Shown here piece by piece: positions 28,171 through 36,071 of a stretch of DNA of 64,000 nt. The position numbers and the translations under genes are program-made. Below the pieces are notes generated by a model. It searched no databases and was not told where the DNA came from. It saw nothing but the letters and a program-made list of their open reading frames with translations. Numbering within the stretch: position 1 is the first letter of the stretch; every line of letters begins with the position of its first letter. The stretch is from contig NZ_AP018718.1 of the NCBI RefSeq assembly GCF_003966565.1, positions 434,001 to 498,000 on the forward strand, given 5' to 3'. This DNA comes from Sulfuricystis multivorans (GTDB lineage Bacteria; Pseudomonadota; Gammaproteobacteria; Burkholderiales; Rhodocyclaceae).

Positions 28171-29057
28171 TGGCCGAGTCGGTCGTCGAGCGTTTTCTCG
28201 CCGAATTGGCGCATCAGCGCCGGATGAGCCCTCATACGCTCGCCGCCTACCGGCACGATCTCGCGATGCTCGCTGCGGGCAGTGATGGGAAGCCCCTCGA
28301 AACCCTGCAGCCTCCCGATCTCAAACGCCAGGTGATGCGTCTGAATGGCCGGGGTTTGTCGCCACGTTCGATCGCGCGCACGCTCTCCGCCTGGCGTGCG
28401 TTCTACCGCTGGCTGGCGCGGCGCGGGATGCTCAGCGTAAATCCCTGCGCTGGCCTCAAGGCGCCCAGACGCCCGCGTGCCTTGCCGAAAGCCTTGCGCC
28501 CGGAGCAAGCCTGCGCATTGCTCGATGCGCCGGCGGCAGACGATTGTCTTGGCTTGCGCGACAAGGCGATGTTCGAGCTGTTCTACTCCTCGGGGCTGCG
28601 TCTTGCCGAACTCGTCTCGCTCGATGTCACCGCCAGCCTCGATCTGACGGCGGGCGAGGTGACGGTGACCGGCAAGCGCGGCAAGACGCGCACCGTGCCG
28701 GTAGGCAGCCAAGCCGTCGCCGCGATCGAGGACTGGCTCGAACGACGCCCGCTCCTCGCAGCCAGCGATGAGAAGGCGCTGTTCGTCGGTCGCGGCGGCA
28801 AGCGGCTTTCCGCCCGCGCGGTGGAGCTGCGCCTGGCGCAATGGGCGAAGAAAAGCGGTCTGGGCCAGCACGTCCATCCGCACATGCTGCGTCACTCTTG
28901 CGCCAGCCACCTCTTGCAATCCTCGCAAGATCTACGCGCGGTGCAGGAAATGCTGGGACACGCGAGCATCGCCACGACGCAGATCTACACGCATCTGGAT
29001 TTCCAGCATCTGGCGAAAATTTACGATGCGGCGCACCCGCGCGCACACAAGAAATGA
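28170..29057 (+). CDS. xerC: Tyrosine recombinase XerC
   Basis: A 295-residue tyrosine recombinase that resolves chromosome dimers at dif with XerD. The catalytic set is complete: Arg144 (SSGLRLAEL), Lys169, His238 and Arg241 (HPHMLRHS), His264 (LGHASI) and the nucleophile Tyr273 (QIYTHLD). The N-terminal SAM-like core-binding domain spans about 1-90. Location after DUF484 identifies it as XerC rather than XerD or a mobile-element integrase. The start at 28170 overlaps the DUF484 stop. Confidence 0.95.
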   Translation: MAESVVERFLAELAHQRRMSPHTLAAYRHDLAMLAAGSDGKPLETLQPPDLKRQVMRLNGRGLSPRSIARTLSAWRAFYRWLARRGMLSVNPCAGLKAPRRPRALPKALRPEQACALLDAPAADDCLGLRDKAMFELFYSSGLRLAELVSLDVTASLDLTAGEVTVTGKRGKTRTVPVGSQAVAAIEDWLERRPLLAASDEKALFVGRGGKRLSARAVELRLAQWAKKSGLGQHVHPHMLRHSCASHLLQSSQDLRAVQEMLGHASIATTQIYTHLDFQHLAKIYDAAHPRAHKK

Positions 29058-30247
29058 GCGCCACACTGATCCTTCACCCCGGCAAGGAGCGTTCGCTCAT
29101 CAAGCGCCACCCGTGGATTTTCGACACCTCGCTGGCGCGGCTTGTCGGCCAGGCGCGGCTGGGCGATACCGTCACCGTCTGCGATACCCACGGCAAGCCG
29201 CTCGCGAAGGCGGCGTATTCGCCCCACTCGAAGATCCGCGCGCGGGTCTGGAGCTTCGATCCGGATGTGCCGATCGATCACGCGTTCTTCAAACGCCGTG
29301 TGGCCGAGGCCGTCCGCCGCCGCGCCGCGCTGCCAGAGCTCGCTACCCAGCAGGGCTTACGGCTGATCCATGCCGAATCCGATGGCTTGCCTGGCGTGAT
29401 CGCCGACCGTTACGGCGATACGGTGGTCGTGCAGCTGACCAGCGCCGGCGCCGACAAGTGGCGCGATGCAATCATTGCTGGCCTCATCCAGGCCACCGGC
29501 TGCGCGCGACTTTTCGAGCGCTCGGATTCCGAGCTGCGCGCGCTCGAGGGGCTTGAGCCGGCGACCGGCTGGCGATTCGGTGCGGCGCCAGAAGGCGAGA
29601 TCGTCATCGAAGAGCACGGCGTGAAAATGGCCGTGGACATCGTCGCCGGCCACAAGACCGGCTTCTATCTCGACCAGCGCGCGAACCGGCGGCTGTTGGC
29701 CGAACTCTCGCACGGCAAGCGGGTTCTCAACTGCTTTTGCTACACCGGTGGTTTTTCATTACAGGCGCTTGCCGGCGGCGCGACGCGCGTGCTGTCGATC
29801 GACAGCTCACAGCCCGCGCTCGAGCGCGCGGTGGCGAACCTCGCGTTGAATCCCGGGCTCGATGCTTCACGTGCCGTATGGCGTTGCGCCAACGTCTTCG
29901 AAGAGCTGCGCCAGCTGAAGGCGGCCGGCGAAACCTTCGATCTGATCGTGCTCGATCCGCCGAAGTTCGCGCCGTCCGCGGCGCATATCGGGCGAGCGAG
30001 CCGTGCCTACAAGGACGTCAACCTGCTCGGCTTCAAGCTCCTTGCACCCGGCGGGCTGATGATGACCTACTCCTGCTCGGGCGGCATCGGCGTGGAACTG
30101 TTCCAGAAGATCGTCGCCGGCGCAGCCTTGGATGCCGGCCGCACGGCGCGCATCGTCAAACGCCTGCAAGGCGCGGCCGATCATCCGATCGATCTCGCCT
30201 TTCCCGAGGGCGAATACCTCAAGGGGCTATTGCTGCAGGTTGATTGA
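29054..30247 (+). CDS. rlmI: RlmI-like 23S rRNA cytosine-C5 methyltransferase
   Basis: A 397-residue SAM-dependent methyltransferase of the RlmI/YccW family that modifies a 23S rRNA cytosine. An N-terminal PUA domain (about 1-75, ILHPGKERSLIKRHPWIFD) is followed by the Rossmann fold with LNCFCYTGGFSLQALAGG near residue 230, VLDPPKFAPS near 300 and the TYSCSGG cysteine motif. The start MSATLILHPG at 29054 overlaps the xerC stop as ATGA. The substrate position is inferred from family membership. Confidence 0.92.
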   Translation: MSATLILHPGKERSLIKRHPWIFDTSLARLVGQARLGDTVTVCDTHGKPLAKAAYSPHSKIRARVWSFDPDVPIDHAFFKRRVAEAVRRRAALPELATQQGLRLIHAESDGLPGVIADRYGDTVVVQLTSAGADKWRDAIIAGLIQATGCARLFERSDSELRALEGLEPATGWRFGAAPEGEIVIEEHGVKMAVDIVAGHKTGFYLDQRANRRLLAELSHGKRVLNCFCYTGGFSLQALAGGATRVLSIDSSQPALERAVANLALNPGLDASRAVWRCANVFEELRQLKAAGETFDLIVLDPPKFAPSAAHIGRASRAYKDVNLLGFKLLAPGGLMMTYSCSGGIGVELFQKIVAGAALDAGRTARIVKRLQGAADHPIDLAFPEGEYLKGLLLQVD

Positions 30248-30587
30248 ACCCAGATTGTCCATTAGGGAAACGCTGAATAAGTTGCTGCGCGGGCGCATCG
30301 CCGCGTTGCGCGGTGTTGGCTTCGGCCGCTTCGCTCAACCTCGGCAAAGCCAAAGTGAGCCTTCGCCGCAACTTCGTTGTCGCTCCCGCGCCTAACTCCA
30401 TGTCATGTGGTTCCGGCATGACTTGCGCTTCGCTCCTGTTAGCCTGCGCCGAAACTTCGCCTTCGGCTCGTTTTCTCGGTCGCTGCGCACCAAACGCCTT
30501 GCATCTGGCCATCCTCGTGACGTTTTTCAACGGCCTGTTAAGCGGAGTGGCCAAGAGGCAGGCCAGGAAAAATGCTTTGCGCATCAT
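30219..30587 (-). pseudogene. Signal-peptide stub fused to repeat sequence (fifth gene of the zinc operon)
   Basis: An ATG-ATG start lies 1 bp after the ABC permease stop and opens with MMRKAFFLACLLATPL, a clear signal peptide. After about 16 residues the frame enters repeat B (NRPLKNVTRMARCKAFG...) and continues as basic, low-complexity sequence into the end of rlmI on the other strand. The natural gene has most likely been lost by repeat insertion or a deletion ending at the repeat. By analogy with Vibrio ZrgABCDE, a small periplasmic or lipoprotein component is expected here, but this is inference. Confidence 0.5.
30267..30541 (+). repeat. Dispersed repeat region including repeat B copy 2
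   Basis: The 340-bp gap between rlmI and the convergent ABC permease gene is almost wholly repeat-like. Its right ~65 bp (30476-30541) match 9080-9148. The rest contains imperfect internal copies of an AACTTCG.. TCGCTC pattern (near 30370 and 30453) and the segments CGCTTCGCTC and GCTTCGCTC. There is no supported gene. The right edge cuts into the start of a signal-peptide gene on the minus strand. Confidence 0.65.
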
Positions 30588-30588
30588 T

Positions 30589-31848
30589 TCAGTTCCTTGG
30601 CGTGAGTCCATCGGCGAGCGACATGCGCCACGCGCGCCAGCCCGGCGCGAGGCTGGCCGTAAGACCCGTAGCGAGGATCGCGGCGAATAACCACCATTCG
30701 CTGGCTGCCGGCAGGCGCAATGAGAGCGCGATGCCGAAATGCGCTTGGACGACGGGCGCGAAGACAGCGATGCCGGCGGCGAGCAGCGCGACGCCCACCA
30801 GTGCGCCCAGCAGCGTCACGACGCAACCCTCGATGAGGAGCATCAGGAAGATGTCGCCGGCTCCGGCACCGAGGCTGCGCAGGATCGCGAGTTCCCGCCG
30901 GCGCTCGTTCAAGCCCGCCAAAAGTGTCGCGGCCAGCCCGGAAAGCCCCACCACGACGACCAGGGCCGAGACGGCGAGGAGGCTTTTTTCGACCATGCCG
31001 ATCGTTTGCCACAGCTCGTCGAGCGCCACCCCAGGCATCACGGCCAAGAGCGGCTCGCCGCGATAGCCGTTGATCCAGCGCTGCACGCGGAAGACCTCGG
31101 CGCGGTTTTTCAAGCCCACCAGCGCGGCGGTGATCTCCTTCGGCGCGAGATCGAATTTCTTCACGTATTCGGCCGGGATCGACAAACCCGGCAAGGGTGC
31201 ACCACCCGCCCAGTCGAGATGGATCGCGCTGATCGCTTCAAGGCCGACATGGATGCTGCGATCGACCGGCGTGCCGGTCGGCGCGAGGATGCCGACGACT
31301 TTGAAGGGTTTGTCGCCATGCTCCGGCCCGAATTCGGCCATGCCGTGTGACAGCGTGATGCGATCGCCGAGCCGGTAGCCGAGCGCGCGGGCGATTTCGC
31401 TGCCGAGCACGGCTTCGAAGACGTCGGCAAACGGCTTGCCGGCGGCAAAGGCCAGCGGCTTACGGTCGGCATAGCGGAAATGTTCGAAGTAAGCGGCCGT
31501 CGTGCCGACGACCGGAAAGCCGCGATGGCCATCGCCGAGCGAGATCGGCACCGCCCAGGCGACGGCCGGGTGAGCGGCGATGGCCGTAAAGCTTTCCCAG
31601 CGGATGTCGTTGGTCGCCGCGCCCGAATGGAACACCGCATAGAGCATCAACTGCACGCCCCCGGTGCGCGCGCCGACCACCAGATCGACGCCGGAGATCG
31701 ATTGCGAAAAGCTCGCGCGCGCATCGAGTCGCACGCGCTCGACGGCGAGCAGCACGGCCGAGGAAAGGGCAATCGCAAACAGCGCGATGGCGAGCGTGAG
31801 CCGGCGCGCCCAGGCGCTTTGCAAGGCAAGCCGCACGATGGCCTTCAC
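30589..31848 (-). CDS. ABC transporter permease (FtsX/MacB type), zinc locus
   Basis: A 419-residue permease with an N-terminal membrane segment (about 15-35), a large periplasmic domain (about 40-265) and three C-terminal membrane segments (about 280-310, 330-360, 375-400). This is the FtsX/LolC/MacB layout. It overlaps its ATPase gene by 4 bp. Co-location with a DUF2796 protein, a ZIP transporter and a divergent Zur-type repressor points to a zinc-related role, resembling the ZrgABCDE system of Vibrio cholerae. The substrate is inferred from context. Confidence 0.83.
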   Translation of the reverse strand: MKAIVRLALQSAWARRLTLAIALFAIALSSAVLLAVERVRLDARASFSQSISGVDLVVGARTGGVQLMLYAVFHSGAATNDIRWESFTAIAAHPAVAWAVPISLGDGHRGFPVVGTTAAYFEHFRYADRKPLAFAAGKPFADVFEAVLGSEIARALGYRLGDRITLSHGMAEFGPEHGDKPFKVVGILAPTGTPVDRSIHVGLEAISAIHLDWAGGAPLPGLSIPAEYVKKFDLAPKEITAALVGLKNRAEVFRVQRWINGYRGEPLLAVMPGVALDELWQTIGMVEKSLLAVSALVVVVGLSGLAATLLAGLNERRRELAILRSLGAGAGDIFLMLLIEGCVVTLLGALVGVALLAAGIAVFAPVVQAHFGIALSLRLPAASEWWLFAAILATGLTASLAPGWRAWRMSLADGLTPRN

Positions 31849-32537
31849 GCCGTCACCTCCTGTGCTGCGCGGTTGATGTCGGAAAGCGTGACGATGCGGT
31901 CGAAATGGGCGGCCAGCCGCAGATCGTGGCTGACGAAAAGCAAGGCGGCGCCCGCTGCCGTGCTTTCCTGAAGCAGCAAATCGATGAAAGTCTGCTGGCG
32001 CGCCGCGTCGAGGGCCGAGGTTGGTTCATCGCAGATGACGATCTCCGGCCCGCCAATCAGCGCCCGCGCCGCGGCCACCCGCTGCTGCTGGCCGACCGAC
32101 AGCTGCGCGGCGGGCCGATGCCACAGCTCGGGGGCGAGATCGAGCTCGTCTAGCAAACGTTCTGCGGCGGCGCGGGGCTGCCCGGCGCGTGCCTTGCGCC
32201 GCGCCGAAAACGTGCAAGGCAGCAGCACGTTGTCGAGGGCCGACAGCCACGGCAGCAGATTGAACTGCTGGAAGACGAAGCCGATGTGTTCCGCCCGGAA
32301 AGCGTCGCGCCGGGGACCGGAAAACCGGCTGATGTCCTGCCCCAGGAGCAGGATGCGGCCGCGCTCGGGCAGCATCACGCCGGCGATCAGATTGAGCAGC
32401 GTGCTCTTGCCACTGCCGGAAGGCCCATGCAGGAACACGCGCTCGCCGGCTTCGATGCTGAAATCGGCGATGTCGAGACAAGCTGTAAGCTGCTTGGGCC
32501 AGCGGAAAAAAAGATCGGTGATCGAAAGGGCGTTCAC
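31845..32537 (-). CDS. ABC transporter ATPase (LolD/MacB type), zinc locus
   Basis: A 230-residue ATP-binding subunit with Walker A GPSGSGKST near residue 39, Q-loop FVFQQFNLLPW, signature LSVGQQQRVAAARAL, Walker B IVICDEPTSALD and the switch His in FVSHD. It resembles LolD/MacB ATPases that partner FtsX-type permeases. It overlaps the permease gene and lies 10 bp after the DUF2796 gene. Context suggests metal homeostasis rather than lipoprotein sorting. Confidence 0.88.
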   Translation of the reverse strand: MNALSITDLFFRWPKQLTACLDIADFSIEAGERVFLHGPSGSGKSTLLNLIAGVMLPERGRILLLGQDISRFSGPRRDAFRAEHIGFVFQQFNLLPWLSALDNVLLPCTFSARRKARAGQPRAAAERLLDELDLAPELWHRPAAQLSVGQQQRVAAARALIGGPEIVICDEPTSALDAARQQTFIDLLLQESTAAGAALLFVSHDLRLAAHFDRIVTLSDINRAAQEVTA

Positions 32538-32547
32538 GCCTTCCAGC

Positions 32548-33039
32548 TTACCAGGCCAACACGGGAGCCTTCGGTGTCAGCCGCTGCGCGCCTTGGCCTG
32601 AGGGTCCCACGCGCTGCGCTTCGAGTCGATAAAGGCGCGGCATCGTCGTAAACAGCGTCGTTTCGATCTCCTTGAGCGCGGCGGGATTGCTGCAGCGAAT
32701 GAGATAACGTGCTGCGAGATCGGCATGTTCCCCACCGTCGAACTTCGGCAGCTCGATCGCGACATCTTGGACGACGCAGCCCGCGGCGGCAGGAAAACGC
32801 CATAGCGCCGCTGCGTCTTTGAGCGTCTTCACGGCCTTGTCCAACGCGGCTTTTTCCTTTTCGTTCCTGGGCGCGCGCTCGAAACCGACGGCGGCATCGA
32901 GCGGCAGTTCGAGTTCGAGCATCACGTTGTCCTGGTCGAGCACGGCCTCGAGCCGGCCTTCGCCATGCACATGCCTGTGCTGGGCAAGGACGGGTAGGGC
33001 GAAAGTCAATGCGGCAAGCACGGGAAGAACTTTGGGCAT
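32548..33039 (-). CDS. DUF2796 periplasmic protein (ZrgA-like)
   Basis: A 163-residue exported protein. The signal peptide is about residues 1-19 (VLPVLAALTFALPVLA), then a mature N-terminus with a His-rich metal-binding stretch (QHRHVHGEGRLE) typical of DUF2796/ZrgA, a zinc-uptake component of Vibrio cholerae. The start at 33039 is chosen because GGAG lies 6 bases upstream; the in-frame ATG at 33051 overlaps the ZIP stop and would place that ribosome-binding site inside the gene. It lies between the ZIP and ABC genes. Confidence 0.85.
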   Translation of the reverse strand: MPKVLPVLAALTFALPVLAQHRHVHGEGRLEAVLDQDNVMLELELPLDAAVGFERAPRNEKEKAALDKAVKTLKDAAALWRFPAAAGCVVQDVAIELPKFDGGEHADLAARYLIRCSNPAALKEIETTLFTTMPRLYRLEAQRVGPSGQGAQRLTPKAPVLAW

Positions 33040-33050
33040 CAGAAGCTCCA

Positions 33051-33839
33051 TCAGTGGGAATGGGTACTGGAAAAGACGACGATCGCGATACCGCAGGCGA
33101 GCAAAGCGGCATGCCAGACGAGGCCCTGCTGCTCGCGTTTCAGGCGCGGCATCAGGTCGGCCACCGCGATGTAGAGGAAGCTCGCCGCGGCGAGCGTCAG
33201 GATCTGCGGCACCCAGCCGAGCGCGCGCTCCAGCGCGAAATAGCCGACGATGCCGCCGAAAAGCGAGGCGAGGCTGGAAACACCGTTCCAGAACAGCGCG
33301 CGGCCGCGCCGCCAGCCGGCGGAAAGCAGGATCGCGAAGTCGCCGGCTTCCTGCGGCACTTCGTGGGCGATGATGGCGAGCGTGGTGGCCCAGCCGAGTT
33401 TTGGGTCGGCGAGGAAGGCGGCGGCGATCAACAGGCCATCGGTGAAGTTGTGAAAGCCATCGCCGACGAGGATCGACAGCGTGCCATCATCGAGGCGCAT
33501 GTGATGATGGCTGTGCGTATGGTCTTCGCAGTGACCGGCGTCGGGATGGGCATCGTTGCCATGCGCGTGGCGCCAGAGGGCAAACTTTTCCAGCGCGAAG
33601 AAACCGAGGATACCGGCCAGCAGCAGCGGGAAGACTTCGTGCGGCGTGAGCCCGGATTCGAGCACCTCCGGCATCAGATGCAATGTTGCCGTGGCGAGCA
33701 GGATTCCAGTCGAGAAGCTGACGGTATAGGTCAGCCAGCGCCTGGGCAGCCCGAACATCACCAGGGCGGCGGCGAATAGCGAAAGCAGACCGCCCAACAG
33801 ACAGCCGGCAACGATCTGGGCGAGGAGAGGAAGGCTCAT
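33051..33839 (-). CDS. ZIP family metal (zinc) transporter
   Basis: A 262-residue polytopic ZIP transporter, expected to carry zinc or a related divalent metal into the cytoplasm. It has about eight membrane segments. A His-rich loop near residues 115-140 contains HAHGNDAHPDAGH and THSHHH. The metal-site helices are recognisable (DGFHNFTDGLLIAA and IIAHEVPQEAGDFAIL, each with the conserved His). The start is ATG 33839; a GTG at 33857 is possible. It is the first gene of the minus zinc operon, 34 bp from the putative Zur dyad. Confidence 0.92.
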   Translation of the reverse strand: MSLPLLAQIVAGCLLGGLLSLFAAALVMFGLPRRWLTYTVSFSTGILLATATLHLMPEVLESGLTPHEVFPLLLAGILGFFALEKFALWRHAHGNDAHPDAGHCEDHTHSHHHMRLDDGTLSILVGDGFHNFTDGLLIAAAFLADPKLGWATTLAIIAHEVPQEAGDFAILLSAGWRRGRALFWNGVSSLASLFGGIVGYFALERALGWVPQILTLAAASFLYIAVADLMPRLKREQQGLVWHAALLACGIAIVVFSSTHSH

Positions 33840-33872
33840 GGCGGCGCATTCAAGCACGATTCATAGGCAAAC

Positions 33873-33885
33873 GCAACAATGTTGC
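33873..33885. promoter_or_regulatory. Putative Zur operator in the divergent zinc promoter
   Basis: GCAACA-A-TGTTGC is a perfect 6+1+6 dyad in the 77-bp space between the ZIP gene and the divergent Fur-family gene. It lies 34 bp from one start and 31 bp from the other, in an AT-richer stretch. Position and form match a Zur box regulating both directions. Confidence 0.75.
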
Positions 33886-33916
33886 ATTTATGGGAGGACT
33901 GTGGTTTGATTCGCAT

Positions 33917-34345
33917 ATGGGCGAGAGAACCCTTCCCCCGACTTCCGCGGCGCTGTTGCGCGCTGCCGGCATCAAGGTGACCCAGCCGCGGCTGGCGGTG
34001 CTCGACGCCTTGCGTGCTGCTGCCCGGCCGATGAGCCATGCCGAGCTCGAGGCGCTGCTTGCCAAGATCGACCGCGTCACCCTCTACCGCATCCTCGATG
34101 CCTTCGTCCGGCATGGCCTGGCCACCAAGGCCGCCGATGCGCGCGGCGTGTTCCGCTTCGCCGCTGCGGGTGCGCCGCGCCCGCACGAGGACCATCTGCA
34201 TTTCCGCTGTCAGGCTTGCGGCGGCGTGTTTTGTCTCAAAGCGCCGCGACCGCCGGCGCCCAAGCTTCCGCCCGGCTTTCAACTCGACGAAGCCGAATTC
34301 GATCTGCGCGGCACTTGCGCCGCCTGCGCGAAAGGGGTTCGATGA
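33917..34345 (+). CDS. zur: Zur-type Fur family repressor
   Basis: A 142-residue Fur-family regulator. The winged helix covers about 10-80 (AAGIKVTQPRLAVLDAL, then DRVTLYRILDAFVRHGLA). The C-terminal metal and dimer domain carries HEDHLHFRCQACGG (a CxxC zinc site) and a second pair, CAAC, near the end. Divergence from a ZIP/DUF2796/ABC operon and the dyad between them support Zur rather than Fur or PerR. The start at 33917 gives family-like length but lacks a good Shine-Dalgarno; 33890 is in frame but would begin almost on the dyad. Confidence 0.85.
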   Translation: MGERTLPPTSAALLRAAGIKVTQPRLAVLDALRAAARPMSHAELEALLAKIDRVTLYRILDAFVRHGLATKAADARGVFRFAAAGAPRPHEDHLHFRCQACGGVFCLKAPRPPAPKLPPGFQLDEAEFDLRGTCAACAKGVR

Positions 34346-34602
34346 GCCGCTTGCTGCGCCTGTTGCTGCTTGCCGCCACCTTGCTCTGGGCGCAATTCGC
34401 GCTCGCCGAGCATGGCGTCACGCATGCGCTGGAAGGCGGGAACGCAGCTTGCATCGAGTGCCAGGCGCTACCTGGTTTCGCCGCGCTGCCTGCCGTGCCG
34501 GTGGTCTTGCCTCGATCCCGCGTCGCAGTTGCGGCGCCAGCGAGTGCCGCCCCGCCTGCGCCGACTTTTTCGAGGAGTAAAATCGCCGCTTCATTTTCAT
34601 GA
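34342..34602 (+). CDS. Small exported His/Cys protein, co-transcribed with zur
   Basis: An 86-residue protein with a signal peptide (about 1-22, LLRLLLLAATLLWAQFALA). Its short mature part has His and Cys positions resembling a metal site (EHGVTHALEGGNAACIECQAL, about 23-42) and a Pro/Ala-rich tail. It overlaps zur by 4 bp and precedes hslV by 9 bp. It resembles the small DUF2946-type exported proteins often found near metal genes, but I cannot assign it firmly. A periplasmic metal-binding or metal-sensing role is plausible from context. Confidence 0.65.
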   Translation: MSRLLRLLLLAATLLWAQFALAEHGVTHALEGGNAACIECQALPGFAALPAVPVVLPRSRVAVAAPASAAPPAPTFSRSKIAASFS

Positions 34603-34611
34603 AAGCGGCTT

Positions 34612-35148
34612 ATGGAGCAGTATCACGGCACCACCATCCTCTCGGTGCGGCGCGGGCCGGTCGTCGCCTTGGGCGGCGACGGCCAGGTAACCCTTGGCAA
34701 CGTCGTCGTCAAGGCTAGCGCCAAGAAAGTGCGCCGGCTTTACAACGAGCGCATCCTCGCCGGTTTCGCCGGCGGCACGGCGGATGCTTTCACGCTGTTC
34801 GAGCGCTTCGAAGCGAAGCTCGAAAAGCATCAGGGCAATCTGCTGCGCTCTGCGGTGGAGCTGGCGAAGGACTGGCGCACCGACCGGATGCTCAGGCGCC
34901 TCGAAGCGATGCTGGCGGTCGCCGACCGCGACAATTCCTTGATCATCACCGGCAACGGCGATGTGCTGGAGCCGGAGCTGGGCATCGTCGCGATCGGCAG
35001 CGGCGGGCCTTACGCGCAGGCCGCCGCGCGGGCGCTCTTCGAAAACACCGATCTCGCGCCGGCCGAGATCGTCAAGAAGGCGCTGACGATCGCCGCCGAT
35101 TTGTGCATCTATACCAACCAGAATCATCTGATCGAAACCTTGGAGTGA
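34612..35148 (+). CDS. hslV: HslV, ATP-dependent protease peptidase subunit
   Basis: A 178-residue proteasome-like peptidase. The sequence [15 protein letters not shown] places the catalytic N-terminal threonine at Thr7 after removal of six residues. The [11 protein letters not shown] and [12 protein letters not shown] segments are typical. It works with the HslU unfoldase in stress proteolysis. Unusually, hslU does not follow directly: a PilZ-domain gene lies between them, 16 bp after hslV and 16 bp before hslU. Confidence 0.96.
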   Translation: MEQYHGTTILSVRRGPVVALGGDGQVTLGNVVVKASAKKVRRLYNERILAGFAGGTADAFTLFERFEAKLEKHQGNLLRSAVELAKDWRTDRMLRRLEAMLAVADRDNSLIITGNGDVLEPELGIVAIGSGGPYAQAAARALFENTDLAPAEIVKKALTIAADLCIYTNQNHLIETLE

Positions 35149-35164
35149 CGGGGTACGAGTTCCG

Positions 35165-36055
35165 ATGGCGATGACCACGATCACGGCCAGCGAGCTATTG
35201 ACCGATCGACCGGTCGAATGGGACGTCTTCGACCCGGATGGCACGTTATTGCTGGCCAAGGGATCGATTCTCGATGCCGAGGCCAAGAAAACCCTGCTCA
35301 AGCGCGGTGCGGTACGGGCAGTGGATGCCGAAATCGGCAAGTTATTGGAGACGATCGAAAAACCATCGCCGGCAAGCTCGGCAGCGCCGCAGAAGAGTGT
35401 GCGCATGTTGCTCAGCGAAACGGCGATCCAGCCAGGGGATACGATCTACCTCGACCGCAATCTCGACGGCTCACGCATCACGGCCAGCCTGATCGGCTAT
35501 CTCAAAGGCCGGTCGGTCATCATCACCGTGCCTGCCGACGAGCGCGGTGCCATTTTTCTGAAGGAAGGTGAATCGGTCTTTGCCAAGGTGTTTTCCGGCA
35601 AGCATGTGGTAGCTTTTCCCTCCTCGGTTCTCGCCGTCGTCCTCAAACCTTTTCCGCATCTGCATCTCAACTACCCCGCCGAGGTGACCGGTATCGTGGT
35701 GCGGCGTTCGGAGCGGGTCGGCGTGCGCCTGATCGCCGCGATCGAAACCGCGAATGAAAAGGCAGCAGGCATCGTCATGGATCTGAGTACCGGCGGTCTT
35801 TCGTTCGCATCGCGCTTTGCGAGCCTCAAGCCTGGTATCGGAGTCCTGTGCAACTTCAAGCTGACGTTGTCGGACAGCGTTTATTTGATGAGCCTCAGGG
35901 CAGTGGTGCGCACGGTCTATCCCGGACAGCCGGATGTGCTGGATGGCGCGCCGCGCTATGGAGCCCAGTTCATGGAAATGTCGGCCGAGGATACATTGAT
36001 CATCGGCTTGTTCGTCCGACAGCAGTTGGTGGCGGCCAGAGCCGCCGCGGCATGA
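35165..36055 (+). CDS. PilZ-domain c-di-GMP-binding protein between hslV and hslU
   Basis: A 296-residue cytoplasmic protein. The N-terminal half (about 10-165) resembles the YcgR-type N domain ([11 protein letters not shown] near residue 90, [18 protein letters not shown] near 115). The C-terminal PilZ domain carries the c-di-GMP motif RxxxR (Arg180-Arg184 in [12 protein letters not shown]) and DxSxxG (DLSTGG, Asp206-Gly211). It should therefore bind c-di-GMP, with an output such as pilus or flagellar control. Its start follows hslV by 16 bp, and hslU follows by 16 bp, so it seems part of that operon. No flagellar genes are in the window. Confidence 0.85.
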   Translation: MAMTTITASELLTDRPVEWDVFDPDGTLLLAKGSILDAEAKKTLLKRGAVRAVDAEIGKLLETIEKPSPASSAAPQKSVRMLLSETAIQPGDTIYLDRNLDGSRITASLIGYLKGRSVIITVPADERGAIFLKEGESVFAKVFSGKHVVAFPSSVLAVVLKPFPHLHLNYPAEVTGIVVRRSERVGVRLIAAIETANEKAAGIVMDLSTGGLSFASRFASLKPGIGVLCNFKLTLSDSVYLMSLRAVVRTVYPGQPDVLDGAPRYGAQFMEMSAEDTLIIGLFVRQQLVAARAAAA

Positions 36056-36071
36056 CCCGAAGGAAAACGAG

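Noticed and set aside
30313-30690. 125-codon plus-strand frame after rlmI
   Set aside because: It is made mostly of dispersed repeat sequence and runs antisense into the ABC permease gene.
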